64,000 nt of DNA from positions 1 to 64,000 of the forward strand of contig CAJTAT010000004.1 in assembly GCA_910574475.1 (NCBI GenBank). The letters are read 5' to 3'. The notes beneath the pieces are model-generated. The model was not told where the DNA came from and did no database searches. It saw only the letters and a list, made by a program, of their open reading frames with translations. Below are positions 1 to 8,179 of the stretch, piece after piece. Position numbers and translations under genes: made by a program. Origin of the DNA: Clostridia bacterium. GTDB taxonomy: Bacteria > Bacillota > Clostridia > Lachnospirales > Lachnospiraceae. Positions within the stretch are counted from its first letter, which is position 1. Each line of letters starts with the position of its first letter.

Positions 1-130
1 CTTCCCGTTCTTACTGTTTTTGGTCGCTTATTTCTAAGACGTTCTTTGTTTCTCTTCTTGAATTTTCAAGGTTTCTCACTGTTTAGTTATCAAGGTTCCC
101 TCGCTGTCTGTCCAACAAGTCAGCTTAAAC
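1..130 (-). other. probable rRNA operon leader (partial)
   Basis: No protein gene is visible. Read on the minus strand the stretch carries phrases such as GAACCTTGATAACTAAACAG and CCTTGAAAATTCAAG, which resemble the leader and spacer sequences around clostridial rRNA genes. It lies directly downstream of a strong promoter pointing left and next to two tRNA genes. I infer that a 16S or 23S gene begins beyond the left edge. No mature rRNA sequence is present to confirm this. Confidence 0.35.
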
Positions 131-159
131 ATATTACCATAGTCAGGAAAATTTGTCAA
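131..159 (-). promoter_or_regulatory. strong sigma-A type promoter pointing left
   Basis: On the minus strand TTGACA (154-159) and TAATAT (131-136) are separated by exactly 17 bases. It lies downstream of the two tRNA-Ser genes and drives transcription out of the window, probably into an rRNA operon. Confidence 0.6.
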
Positions 160-188
160 CTATTATTTTTAATAAATTTAAGCTTAAC

Positions 189-277
189 GGAGAAGGAGGG
201 ATTTGAACCCTCGCGCCGCTATTAACGACCTACTCCCTTTCCAGGGGAGCCCCTTCGGCCAGCTTGGGTACTTCTCC
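189..277 (-). tRNA. tRNA-Ser (GGA)
   Basis: The acceptor arms GGAGAAG and CTTCTCC close a structure of 89 bases, long enough for the extra variable arm of a class II tRNA. The T arm is GAGGG-TTCAAAT-CCCTC. The anticodon stem CTCCC/GGGAG holds the loop CTGGAAA, giving anticodon GGA, which reads UCC and UCU serine codons. CCA is not seen at the 3' end. Confidence 0.93.
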
Positions 278-327
278 AAGATGCTCGATTTTCTAAGCAC
301 ATACTATATCAATTAGTGGTAGTAAAC

Positions 328-412
328 GGAGAGGATGGGATTCGAACCCATGCGCCCTTGCGGACAAACGGTTTTCAAGACCGCCTCGTTATGACCACTT
401 CGATACCTCTCC
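328..412 (-). tRNA. tRNA-Ser (TGA)
   Basis: The gene is 85 bases with acceptor arm GGAGAGG/CCTCTCC, T arm ATGGG-TTCGAAT-CCCAT and a long variable arm. The anticodon loop CTTGAAA gives anticodon TGA (UGA), which reads UCA and related serine codons. It lies 50 bases upstream of the second tRNA-Ser gene and is probably co-transcribed with it. Confidence 0.93.
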
Positions 413-570
413 ACACTCTGACTTTTTGTACCGCCTTTGCGTGGCGACGATCTGTATTCTATCATCTTTATTTTTCAATGTCAACAGATTTTTACTGATT
501 TTCCAAGAATTTTATCATAAATTGTTACTAGAGTGCATGTGTGCTGACGGATGGTGAATAGTAACTATTG

Positions 571-1158
571 TTACCGCTGCTTTCTAGCCTCTTTCTTTGC
601 CGCTTTTATATCCGTAATGCCATTGGCTGCATTTACTTCCTCCATTAGCCTGAGGGAATACTGCCGGAACGCCTCCGCCTCTTCTTTCTGCTGAATATTC
701 ACTGGGTGATACTTGTCATCTTTCGTATTACTTGCTACAACAAAGAGGGTGAACAATTCTTTTCTATTCTTATCAAATAATGTCACATAACCATTTTTCG
801 CCTCTACCATACCAAGATCATCTTTCCCAAAATGAATGAGATCACCATAGCTCATATCCCCACCGTCAAAGGATAAGGGTACCAGATACAAGTCACCTGG
901 TCTGAAAGCAACTGCATAATACCAATAACTAGTTGTCGTAGTTATCATCCTGCCTCCGCCTCCCAGTGTAAGCTCTTCTCTAGTGCCATAAGCAGCCATA
1001 TAGGATTCTCCATCAGGCACTACTCTTTTTATAATGTTTTTGATTTTCTGCTTTTCTTCACTGTCCATACCCTTTTTTTCATCTATTGACATTTTTATAT
1101 AAAAAATAATAAAAAGAATGACTAGGGCACTCCCGCCTATAATCATATACTGCGACAA
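571..1158 (-). CDS. membrane-anchored protein of unknown function
   Basis: I do not recognise this 195-residue protein. The likely start is TTG at 1158, because GGAGAGAGG stands just upstream, whereas the longer reading adds about 35 residues with no ribosome binding site. One hydrophobic helix occupies about residues 5-20 (IIGGSALVILFIIFYI). A charged linker follows, then a soluble domain with several aromatic and glycine-rich beta-like stretches (YWYYAVAF, GDLYLVPLSF). The C-terminus is lysine-rich. A type II membrane topology with an outside domain is inferred. It lies 112 bases downstream of another small membrane protein gene on the same strand, so the two probably work together. A ligand-binding or envelope role is possible, but nothing in the sequence settles it. 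Confidence 0.7.
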   Translation of the reverse strand: MSQYMIIGGSALVILFIIFYIKMSIDEKKGMDSEEKQKIKNIIKRVVPDGESYMAAYGTREELTLGGGGRMITTTTSYWYYAVAFRPGDLYLVPLSFDGGDMSYGDLIHFGKDDLGMVEAKNGYVTLFDKNRKELFTLFVVASNTKDDKYHPVNIQQKEEAEAFRQYSLRLMEEVNAANGITDIKAAKKEARKQR

Positions 1159-1270
1159 ATTCCTCTCTCCTTTCCCTATATCTCTCATTGGCGGCCGGAG
1201 GCAACACGGTCCAAAATAATGAAATGCTTCCACTTTGAGGTGTGTTTCCCCCTGTCTACCCATGCTATCT

Positions 1271-1711
1271 TTAAATAAAATTATAATAGGCCCGGTTAAA
1301 ATTCTTTTTCCCGTCTTTTATGTAAGTAATGTCAAAAACTTTTGCCTGAGTACGCATATAAGTGCGTGTAAACAAAGCCCGATTTGATTTTGAATCCACA
1401 AAGGAAATATTCCCAAGCTCCTTAAGCGTCCACGCTCTTTTGTAGAATACAATGCCATTTTCATGAAAAGCCATAAAATCTTTACAGTGTTTAAGCGGGA
1501 AAAACACCCACACAGCGGCGCCTAGAATAATCAAAGTAACGATTATGCCTGCTAATAGATTAACGGGGCCTCCTTTGGGTGGATTGCCTCTGATTCCAGC
1601 AACTATGATAACTCCAGCTAACAGGATGCGAAGAGATGTCTGGAATATAATTTTCCCCATATCAGCATGGGCCTCTGTCAGCTTTGGTCCTATATATTTT
1701 TCTTCCTGCAT
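1271..1711 (-). CDS. small membrane protein, possibly PH-like
   Basis: This 146-residue protein has two hydrophobic helices in its first half (about residues 27-42 and 51-70). A C-terminal soluble part follows whose pattern (FHENGIVFYKRAWTLKELGNISF) resembles bacterial PH-like domains that are read after a membrane hairpin. The start is ATG at 1711 behind GGGGAGGTGG with 9 bases of spacing. It is the upstream member of a two-gene unit with the membrane-anchored protein at 571-1158. The PH-like assignment rests on pattern only, and no catalytic residue is evident. Its function is unknown. Confidence 0.68.
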   Translation of the reverse strand: MQEEKYIGPKLTEAHADMGKIIFQTSLRILLAGVIIVAGIRGNPPKGGPVNLLAGIIVTLIILGAAVWVFFPLKHCKDFMAFHENGIVFYKRAWTLKELGNISFVDSKSNRALFTRTYMRTQAKVFDITYIKDGKKNFNRAYYNFI

Positions 1712-1916
1712 CTGCGCTTTCCACCTCCCCTTTTTGCTTTTTTATTATGTAATAACGAAGGGGAAAAATCAAGACATTTTCTGCAAAACAGGGGCAATCG
1801 GAAACATTTGCAACCAAGACAACTTGCTTGTCATTCATTTTCCGACAACCCCTGTTTTCATTTCCTGACAAACGACTACATGTTTCGTTTTCTATTGTAT
1901 AAGGATACCCTTAAGT

Positions 1917-2162
1917 TTACTCCTCGTCCGTCTCAATATAAGCGACTACCGTTGCAATCTCCACCTCTTCATTCTCTGGAACCAGGATTTCCACCAGGGT
2001 TCCGCTGACAGACGCTTCAATCTCTGTCACTGCCTTATCTGTCTCAATAGACATCAGAGGTTCACCTGCAGTCACATGATCTCCTACCTTTTTTAGCCAC
2101 TCCTGAATGATTCCTTCTTCCATATCCAGTCCAACTTTGGGCATAATTACTTCTTTCCGCAT
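1917..2162 (-). CDS. free-standing lipoyl carrier domain
   Basis: A protein of about 81 residues that consists of one biotinyl/lipoyl domain and nothing more. The lipoyl lysine lies in IETDKAVTEIEAS, the typical E2 hairpin, and PKVGLDMEEG near the start matches 2-oxoacid dehydrogenase E2 proteins. The E1-binding and acyltransferase domains of a normal E2 are absent. I prefer the second in-frame ATG (2162), since AGGAGG is 8 bases upstream; the first ATG (2168) is only two bases from it. It is the last gene of the RuBisCO-like protein cluster and is separated from the kinase gene by a 131-bp repeat element. It presumably carries acyl or hydroxyalkyl groups for the E1 encoded at 4905-6895. Lipoylation by LplA/LipA encoded elsewhere is assumed. 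Confidence 0.85.
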   Translation of the reverse strand: MRKEVIMPKVGLDMEEGIIQEWLKKVGDHVTAGEPLMSIETDKAVTEIEASVSGTLVEILVPENEEVEIATVVAYIETDEE

Positions 2163-2177
2163 TATCATATCCTCCTA

Positions 2178-2308
2178 TTTTTTGTTCCGCTCCGGCCCTT
2201 CACCACACGGGACAATAGAACGAATTTCCGGCCGCATTTTCCTGCGTCCGTAAATTGTTCTGTGCGCTTCATGGCCTTCGCTGTTTTTTGTTCCGCTCCG
2301 GCCCTTCA
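2178..2308. repeat. hairpin element flanked by 25-bp direct repeats
   Basis: A 25-bp sequence (core TTCCGCTCCGGCCCTTCA) occurs at 2178-2202 and again, identical, at 2284-2308. Between them the minus strand can fold into an imperfect hairpin: GAACAATTTACGG pairs with CCGGAAATTCGTTC around an ACGCAGG...GCGG top. The right copy contains the stop codon of the FGGY kinase gene. The layout, direct repeats around a long hairpin, is the same as at 44542-44682, and the AAGGG-containing repeat ends are similar. It is probably a REP/MITE-like small mobile or processed element. Confidence 0.6.
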
Positions 2309-3838
2309 GCACTTGCTGAGCTCCTCTATAATTTTTTTCACCTCCGCTCGTTTATCCCAGAGGTTCCAGTTGGCATGGTACAGCTCTTTGTACAGCTCAT
2401 AGTTCATCTCATAGATTTTATTTTCTTCTGGCTTTGGTTCAAATTCTTTTGTGACATGGATCATTTGTTCCATGCCCTGATGTATATTGTCAAAATATCC
2501 TGAAGCTATTGCCGAGAGTATAGCGGAGCCTCTGGCTCCAATCTCGTTGCCGCTTGTAACCTGGATGGTTTTGTTCAGGCAGCTTGCAAACATCTGGCAC
2601 CAGAATTCGCTGGCGCTGCCTCCCCCGGCTATCCGCACGGCGGCAGGTTGATTTGGAAAGCACTCATAGCAGTCTTTCATGGAATATGCAATTCCTTCAT
2701 ATACAGAGCGCAGCAGATGTTCTTTTGTGTGATTACTTTTGATTCCAAAAAACTGGCCCGCGGCGCTGGGTTTTACAAAGGGGGCCCTCTCTCCTCCCTG
2801 TCCAAGGAAGGGATGAAAAATAATTCCTCCTGCGCCGGCTCCAACTTGTTCCATCTTCGCTTCTTCTTCCTGAAAAGAAAAGGCGCATCCTTCACCCTTA
2901 TAAAAAGTATGGGTAAACCAGTCCAGATTTGGCGTCCCCAGCATCGTCCCCATAGTCATCAGCCATTTTCCCTCTTCTGCGTAGCATACAATAGAGGGAG
3001 AACTTTCCTCTACATGAAAAGAGTCCAGAGAATTCACGACCATTTCATTGTAAACCGTTGTTCCCACGATGGAACAGCTATCCATACCGTGAAAGATCCC
3101 ATTTCCAAAAGCTGTGGCGGCTACATCGATCATTCCATTTACCACAGGAATTCCAGGTGGAAGCGCTGTCTTTTCGGAAGCTTTTTTAGTTACGGTTCCT
3201 ATTATCTCCATGCTGGGCCGGATGGGAGGTAAGAGAGCACAGAGCTGTTCCATCTTAAATTTGGCCAGGAGATCTCTACTGTAGGTCCGGCTCCACACGT
3301 CCACCAGGGACGCATCTGACAGATCCGACGCATCAGTGACAATTTCTCCCGTAAGGCAGTATTTAATCCAGTCTTTACAGAATACTACATATCTGGCCTC
3401 TTCCATTTTCTCTGGTTCCCGATCGTAATACCAGGCTCCCAGGGCCAGAGGAGAGCCGGAAAATGCAATTCTTCCACTGCTTCGGATAATTTTTTCTCTC
3501 TCCCACTCTTCTATATAAGAGGCGGCTCTTCCGTCAATCCACAAGGTGGCGTTGCCCAAAGGATTCTTATCCTTATCAAGCAACCAAAGCCCGTCTCCCT
3601 GACCTGTGATTCCTATGGATTTGACTTCTCCGTATTCCCCGGCCGACTGTACGGCTTCTCTTATGGTTTCTGCCACCATATCCCAGAGAAGATTCATGTC
3701 CTGGTAGGCGCTTCCATCCCTTTGGCAGTCAGGATTCGTATCCCGCCTTGCCAGCTTAAGCTCCCGCCCTTCCTCGTCAAATAAAACAGTCTTCACTTTT
3801 GTTGTCCCAATATCAACACCTAAAAACAATGCTTTCAT
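2306..3838 (-). CDS. FGGY-family carbohydrate kinase
   Basis: An ATP-dependent sugar or polyol kinase of about 510 residues, normal for the FGGY family (xylulokinase, glycerol kinase and relatives). The first phosphate-binding motif is GVDIGTTKVKTVLFD at the N-terminus. The second actin-like domain shows AGGGSASEFWCQMFASCLN, the family's adenosine-binding region. The start at 3838 (MKALFLG) is preferred: GGAAGG lies 10 bases upstream, and the longer reading overlaps the previous gene. The gap to the hydroxyacid dehydrogenase stop is five bases, so the two are translationally close. In this operon it would phosphorylate the imported sugar or a ketose/keto-acid made from it. The substrate cannot be read from the sequence; xylulose-, erythritol- and apulose-type kinases all share this fold. 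Confidence 0.88.
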   Translation of the reverse strand: MKALFLGVDIGTTKVKTVLFDEEGRELKLARRDTNPDCQRDGSAYQDMNLLWDMVAETIREAVQSAGEYGEVKSIGITGQGDGLWLLDKDKNPLGNATLWIDGRAASYIEEWEREKIIRSSGRIAFSGSPLALGAWYYDREPEKMEEARYVVFCKDWIKYCLTGEIVTDASDLSDASLVDVWSRTYSRDLLAKFKMEQLCALLPPIRPSMEIIGTVTKKASEKTALPPGIPVVNGMIDVAATAFGNGIFHGMDSCSIVGTTVYNEMVVNSLDSFHVEESSPSIVCYAEEGKWLMTMGTMLGTPNLDWFTHTFYKGEGCAFSFQEEEAKMEQVGAGAGGIIFHPFLGQGGERAPFVKPSAAGQFFGIKSNHTKEHLLRSVYEGIAYSMKDCYECFPNQPAAVRIAGGGSASEFWCQMFASCLNKTIQVTSGNEIGARGSAILSAIASGYFDNIHQGMEQMIHVTKEFEPKPEENKIYEMNYELYKELYHANWNLWDKRAEVKKIIEELSKC

Positions 3839-3843
3839 TCTGA

Positions 3844-4893
3844 TTAATCCTTCCATACATCTGGATTATATAGATGCACAGGCTTTTTCCCTGCAAAGAA
3901 GAGCTTTAAGTCCTCAGCCAGCACTTGATAAGAACGGTCGTAAGGATCGTAGCTGCAGCCTGCAATGTGGGGTGTAAGAACTACATTGTCCAGAGAAAGC
4001 AGAGGATGGTCTGCCGGTAAAGGTTCAATGGGGTATACATCCAGCCCTGCCCCTGCAATTTCCTTATTCTTAAGCATGGTAATCAATTTATCATAATCCA
4101 TAACGGCCGCTCTTGCTGTATTAATCATATAAGCAGTGGGTTTCATAAGGCTGAGCATTTGGACGCTGACAATTCCTCTTGTGCCATCATTTACGGGAAG
4201 ATGTACCGACACAAAGTCACTGGTACTCATCAATTCTGCCAGGTCTACCAGCTTTACATTCTGGGTCACGGTCTCCTGTTTCACGAAAGGATCAAAGGCT
4301 ACTACTTCCATATCAAATGCCAGGGCACGTTTTGCCGTCTCCCGCCCGATAGCTCCATATCCCACAAGTCCCAGCTTTTTGCCGCTCAATGTAGGGCCTT
4401 TAAACTGCAGATAAGCAAATTTTTCCGGTGTAGATCCAACCCAGTTCACATCTGTAACACAGAATCCGTTCTCGTTATAGGGCTTTTCATCTGTAATGAC
4501 GCCATTTTTAATGAGATGATTTCCCTGGGCCAAATGACGGCTGACAGCAATCATCAGGCCGATTGTAAAATCAGCTACGGTATCCTGATTTCTCCCAGGC
4601 ACGAAAAGAATGGGAATTCCCAGCTCTGTGGCTTTTTTTACATCCACATTGGCATGAGCGCCGCCTCTTGGAGAGGCTATTACCTTCAGGTTGTCCGCCG
4701 CTTCTAATACTTTGGCTGTAATGGGGTCGAACTCTGCCACTACGGCATCGCATCCTTTGATTGCCTCACACATTTCCTCTTCGGTCAGTACACGGCCGAT
4801 TTTCATCATACCTTTGTAGACTATGGTATCAAACATCCCGCGAAACTCCTCAAAATAAGGGCTTTCCATATAAGTAGTGACTAAAAGCTTCAT
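3844..4893 (-). CDS. D-isomer-specific 2-hydroxyacid dehydrogenase
   Basis: An NAD(P)-dependent oxidoreductase of 349 residues that interconverts a 2-hydroxyacid and a 2-oxoacid, similar to phosphoglycerate dehydrogenase-type enzymes. The Rossmann motif GLVGYGAIGRE lies at about 176-185. The catalytic triad is Arg261 (NTARAAV), Glu290 (DVYPIEP) and His309 (TPHIAG), all present. It lacks a C-terminal ACT domain, so it is not a long-form SerA. The start is ATG at 4893 with AAAGGA upstream, 11 bases after the E1 beta stop. In the operon it could produce the 2-oxoacid for the TPP-dependent E1, or reduce a product. A glycerate or erythronate type substrate is plausible but unproven. Confidence 0.9.
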   Translation of the reverse strand: MKLLVTTYMESPYFEEFRGMFDTIVYKGMMKIGRVLTEEEMCEAIKGCDAVVAEFDPITAKVLEAADNLKVIASPRGGAHANVDVKKATELGIPILFVPGRNQDTVADFTIGLMIAVSRHLAQGNHLIKNGVITDEKPYNENGFCVTDVNWVGSTPEKFAYLQFKGPTLSGKKLGLVGYGAIGRETAKRALAFDMEVVAFDPFVKQETVTQNVKLVDLAELMSTSDFVSVHLPVNDGTRGIVSVQMLSLMKPTAYMINTARAAVMDYDKLITMLKNKEIAGAGLDVYPIEPLPADHPLLSLDNVVLTPHIAGCSYDPYDRSYQVLAEDLKLFFAGKKPVHLYNPDVWKD

Positions 4894-4904
4894 AATCCTT
4901 TCAC

Positions 4905-5882
4905 CTAATTTCCTTTCATCATCTTTCTCACTGTGTCAACAATCAGAGACACTTCCGGTACATACATTTTTTCCAGATTCACGGCAAAGGGCACCGGCAC
5001 ATTGGGCGCTCCAATTCTGACAATTTCAGACTTCAAATCAAAAAATGCCTGTTCCTGTATCTGAGCTACGATCTCCGCTCCAAAGCCTCCTTTTTTGCAT
5101 GCCTCATGAACTACAAGAGCGCGCCCTGTCTTTTTCACAGATGTAATCACAGGATCGATATCTAGAGGTTCCAGAGTTCTGATATCTACCACCTCCACCG
5201 AGATCCCCTCCTTTTCAAGCTCTTCTGCCGCTTTCAGAGATCGGTTTACCATGGCCGAGTAAGTAACAATGGTAAGGTCTTCCCCTTCCCGTTTTACATC
5301 GGAAGTGTAGTCAATCTCATATGGCTCTTCCGGCACTTCACATTTTTGTTTATAAAGTGCTTTATGCTCGTAGAAAACCACCGGATTATTGTCGCGGATA
5401 GCACGCAGGAGAAGTCCCTTGGCATCATAGGCGTTAGAAGGCATTACCACTCTAATTCCAGGAATGTGTGCCAGAATTGCCTCCAGAGATTGAGAGTGTT
5501 GAGCGCCGTTTCCCAACCCGGCGCCTCCCTGAGTCCGAATGACTAGGGGAATATTTACGCTTCCTCCGTACATATATCGAATTTTGGCAGCCTGATTCAA
5601 GATCTGGTCAAAGCTTGTTCCGATAAAATCGGAATAAGATAATTCCACAATGGGGCGTTTCCCATGCAATGCAGCGCCTACGCCTGCTCCTACAATGGCC
5701 ATCTCTGAAATGGGCGTATCCCGGACACGATTGCTTCCAAAATTCTCCACCAGGCCATAACTACAACGGAGCTGGCCGCCATAGACTGCAATATCCTCTC
5801 CCATGGTGAAAACATTCGGATCACTATGAAATGCAATATGCATTGCCTCATTGATTGCCTCGCGCATTGAAATTTTTCTCAT
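4905..5882 (-). CDS. TPP-dependent 2-oxoacid/acetoin dehydrogenase E1, beta subunit
   Basis: The 325-residue beta subunit of a heterotetrameric E1 of the pyruvate/branched-chain/acetoin type. It has the N-terminal GED motif (VFTMGEDIAVYGG) and the family block RVRDTPISEMAIVGAGVG. The transketolase pyrimidine-binding domain fills the first half and the transketolase C domain (LTIVTYSAMVNRSLKAAEEL onward) the second. It overlaps the alpha-subunit stop by four bases (ATGA), so the two are translationally coupled. It forms the active site together with the alpha subunit. The usual partners, E2 acyltransferase and E3 lipoamide dehydrogenase, are not in this cluster; only a bare lipoyl domain is. 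The substrate is not clear. Confidence 0.92.
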   Translation of the reverse strand: MRKISMREAINEAMHIAFHSDPNVFTMGEDIAVYGGQLRCSYGLVENFGSNRVRDTPISEMAIVGAGVGAALHGKRPIVELSYSDFIGTSFDQILNQAAKIRYMYGGSVNIPLVIRTQGGAGLGNGAQHSQSLEAILAHIPGIRVVMPSNAYDAKGLLLRAIRDNNPVVFYEHKALYKQKCEVPEEPYEIDYTSDVKREGEDLTIVTYSAMVNRSLKAAEELEKEGISVEVVDIRTLEPLDIDPVITSVKKTGRALVVHEACKKGGFGAEIVAQIQEQAFFDLKSEIVRIGAPNVPVPFAVNLEKMYVPEVSLIVDTVRKMMKGN

Positions 5883-6895
5883 CGCATTTTTCCTCCGTTG
5901 TCTGCCTTCAAAAATGTCTTCCAGGTGATAGGAGCCAATTCTGGATCATATAAATCCTCTGTCAAATCTTCAATCTTAGGCTCGCTCATTTTCTTTGCAT
6001 CCTCTGACGCCTCCTGTACTGCCAGTCGCTCTTCCTTACAGATCTGTTTTAGCACTTCTTCCTGTACACCGTACTCTTCCAAAAGAAGGCTCCCACATTG
6101 AAGGATTGGATCTTTCTCTTTCCAGCTATTTACTTCTTCTCTGGTACGGTAATTTTGGTTGTCCCCGAAATAGTGACCTGCCATCCGGTAGGTTTTCATC
6201 TCCATCAGCACCGGGCCTTTTCCCGCCTTCACATACTCCACAGCTTTCCCCATGGCGTCATAGACATCCCGGATATCATTGCCGTCCACTACCATGCCCT
6301 TCATATTATAAGCCATAGCCCTGTCGGCAATATTTTTCACATGCATAGATTGACTCACATGAGTGGATATGCCATACTGATTATTCTCACAGACAAAGAT
6401 CACCGGCAAATCCCAGATAGACGCCATATTCAATGCCTCGTGAAAACTTCCCTCGTTAGCCGCCCCGTCACCAAAAAAGCTTACGGTAAAATGTCCTTTT
6501 GCATCTAATTGCATACTCAGAGCTGCCCCTACTGCAATGGGGATGCCTCCGCCTACGATGCCATTTGCCCCCAGGTTCCCTGTGGTCAAATCTGCGATAT
6601 GCATGGAACCGCCTTTTCCTTTGCAGTATCCTTCCCCTTTGCCCAAAAGCTCCGCAAACATCCGATCAAGTTGGGCTCCTTTTGCAATACAATGTCCGTG
6701 GCCTCTGTGGGTGGAAGTAATAAAATCCTCCCGGGTCATGTGGGCGCATACTCCCACTGCGATAGCTTCCTCTCCCTGATAGGTATGCACTGCAGCCCTC
6801 GTTGCATTTGCCTTGGCCAGTTCAATAGCCTCATTTTCAAATTCCCGGATGCGATTCATCATGCGGTAAGCATCCAGCAATATTTTTTTCTCCAC
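5879..6895 (-). CDS. TPP-dependent 2-oxoacid/acetoin dehydrogenase E1, alpha subunit
   Basis: The 338-residue alpha subunit of the E1 enzyme. The thiamine-diphosphate signature runs from GDG (142-144) to NN (171-172), with the usual spacing. The THRGHGH block (62-68) and KGKGGSMHI (92-100) match pyruvate and acetoin dehydrogenase alpha chains. It decarboxylates or cleaves a 2-oxoacid or diketone and hands the product to a lipoyl arm. The gene lies 20 bases downstream of the RuBisCO-like gene and is coupled to the beta subunit by an ATGA overlap. By similarity it could be called acoA/pdhA, but the neighbours (RuBisCO-like protein, FGGY kinase, sugar importer) argue for a dedicated sugar-acid pathway and not acetoin use. 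Confidence 0.92.
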   Translation of the reverse strand: MEKKILLDAYRMMNRIREFENEAIELAKANATRAAVHTYQGEEAIAVGVCAHMTREDFITSTHRGHGHCIAKGAQLDRMFAELLGKGEGYCKGKGGSMHIADLTTGNLGANGIVGGGIPIAVGAALSMQLDAKGHFTVSFFGDGAANEGSFHEALNMASIWDLPVIFVCENNQYGISTHVSQSMHVKNIADRAMAYNMKGMVVDGNDIRDVYDAMGKAVEYVKAGKGPVLMEMKTYRMAGHYFGDNQNYRTREEVNSWKEKDPILQCGSLLLEEYGVQEEVLKQICKEERLAVQEASEDAKKMSEPKIEDLTEDLYDPELAPITWKTFLKADNGGKMR

Positions 6896-6915
6896 CTTAT
6901 TTTTCCTCCTACCCG

Positions 6916-8154
6916 CTACTTACTTCCCCAGAGTGTGAGCGCTGCTTCCAATTCCAGGTGTTCCCGGGATGCCTCTGCAACTGTATTTCCTCTCATTACT
7001 GCTTCAATGGCCTGAAGAATGGCTCTCGCACCGGCCTCTGCCCCCATGGGATGTCCATAGATGCCGCCCCCCGCCATGAGAATCGTCTCATTCCCAAGCA
7101 GGTTCATGAGATATTCAATAGTACCCGGGTGTACGCCTCCTGCTACTGTGAGAAAAGCCCGTCTGATATTTCCCACAGGTGCGATACAGTGGGCGTGAGC
7201 TTCCACCAAAGCGTCCGTGTCGATTCCAAATCTTCCGCTGTCCGGGTATACCAGAGGCATATCCATACCTGTCAGCCGGGCCAGCTTTCCACAGGCAAGG
7301 GCAGTCCCGACTCCATTTGTCCGGGAACGATAGTAAGCTCCCATCCCGGCGCAGTGGCCAAAGACAGGATAGATTAATCCTTCCCGCTTCAGTGCCCGAA
7401 CCAGGTCTTCCGATGCACCCCAGCCCACTGCCTGATAATTAATCATTAAGGCGTTGGCTCCCGCGTCAATGGCACGCTTTGCACGCTCTAATAGATTTTC
7501 TCCTGTAATATTCACTGCGTAGAGACAGCTTTTATCTTTTCCCACTTCCCTCAGACGTTTCATCACTGTGCTGACCCGCTCTACCATAGGGGAATAACCA
7601 GGATCGCTCAATAGTTCATCGTCCTTGATTACATCTGCTCCTCCCAGAGCGGCTTTCACGGCGCCGCTTGCACTTACTTCCGGCTCCACACCGATACAGG
7701 GTTTTAAAATAGCTCCCACCAGAGGGCGTTCCGGTACATGAAGGAGTTCTCGTATCCCCTCAATCCCCAGCATTGGCCCGGGAAGTTCATCCAGAATACT
7801 CTTTGGAAATTCAATATCCACCAGACGAATTCCATCCTGTCCCAGGACATTTCCTGCCACTGTACTCATGATCATAGGCATATATGCCGGAAAGTTTGCC
7901 GTGGGAAATGCAATCCTGGCAATGCAGGCTCTCTCCTCTGCCATGGGGTAGACAGCGATTACCTTGGCTCCATATTTGGCAATTACCTCCGGCGTCTCAC
8001 CCTCTACATGGGTCCAGGTTCCTGCACTCTGGTCTGCTGCCACCAGCTTCACCCAGTCATACAAATCCGGCTCTCTCTCGGATTTCATATAATAGGTTCC
8101 AATGAGATATCCCTCTTCTACACTTTCCGGCAACGTCATTGTCTCAAATTTCAT
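6916..8154 (-). CDS. RuBisCO-like protein (form IV type)
   Basis: A 412-residue member of the RuBisCO large-chain superfamily that should not fix CO2. The start is ATG at 8154 behind GAGGAGGA. The metal-binding loop is kept: IKDDE at 176-180 gives the carbamylated lysine (RuBisCO Lys201) and the Asp and Glu ligands. Lys151 in ILKPC matches Lys175, but the next active-site lysine (Lys177) is Cys here. The loop-6 lysine (Lys334) has no evident counterpart, and the phosphate-binding SGG appears as AGGGIYGHP at about 361-369. Relatives act on keto-sugar phosphates, as MtnW does in methionine salvage or the 3-oxo-isoapionate 4-phosphate enzymes do in apiose use. The gene sits between a sugar importer and a TPP-dependent E1, so a decarboxylation, enolisation or C-C cleavage of a phosphorylated keto-acid is inferred. 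Confidence 0.93.
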   Translation of the reverse strand: MKFETMTLPESVEEGYLIGTYYMKSEREPDLYDWVKLVAADQSAGTWTHVEGETPEVIAKYGAKVIAVYPMAEERACIARIAFPTANFPAYMPMIMSTVAGNVLGQDGIRLVDIEFPKSILDELPGPMLGIEGIRELLHVPERPLVGAILKPCIGVEPEVSASGAVKAALGGADVIKDDELLSDPGYSPMVERVSTVMKRLREVGKDKSCLYAVNITGENLLERAKRAIDAGANALMINYQAVGWGASEDLVRALKREGLIYPVFGHCAGMGAYYRSRTNGVGTALACGKLARLTGMDMPLVYPDSGRFGIDTDALVEAHAHCIAPVGNIRRAFLTVAGGVHPGTIEYLMNLLGNETILMAGGGIYGHPMGAEAGARAILQAIEAVMRGNTVAEASREHLELEAALTLWGSK

Positions 8155-8179
8155 AGTCTCCTCCTCATTGCTCAAAAAA

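Noticed and set aside
1545-2008. Plus-strand frames over the membrane-protein gene
   Set aside because: They overlap better supported minus-strand genes and have no ribosome binding site.
4905-6895. Call as the acetoin dehydrogenase acoAB
   Set aside because: No acetoin E2/E3 genes, and the neighbours point to sugar or sugar-acid use.
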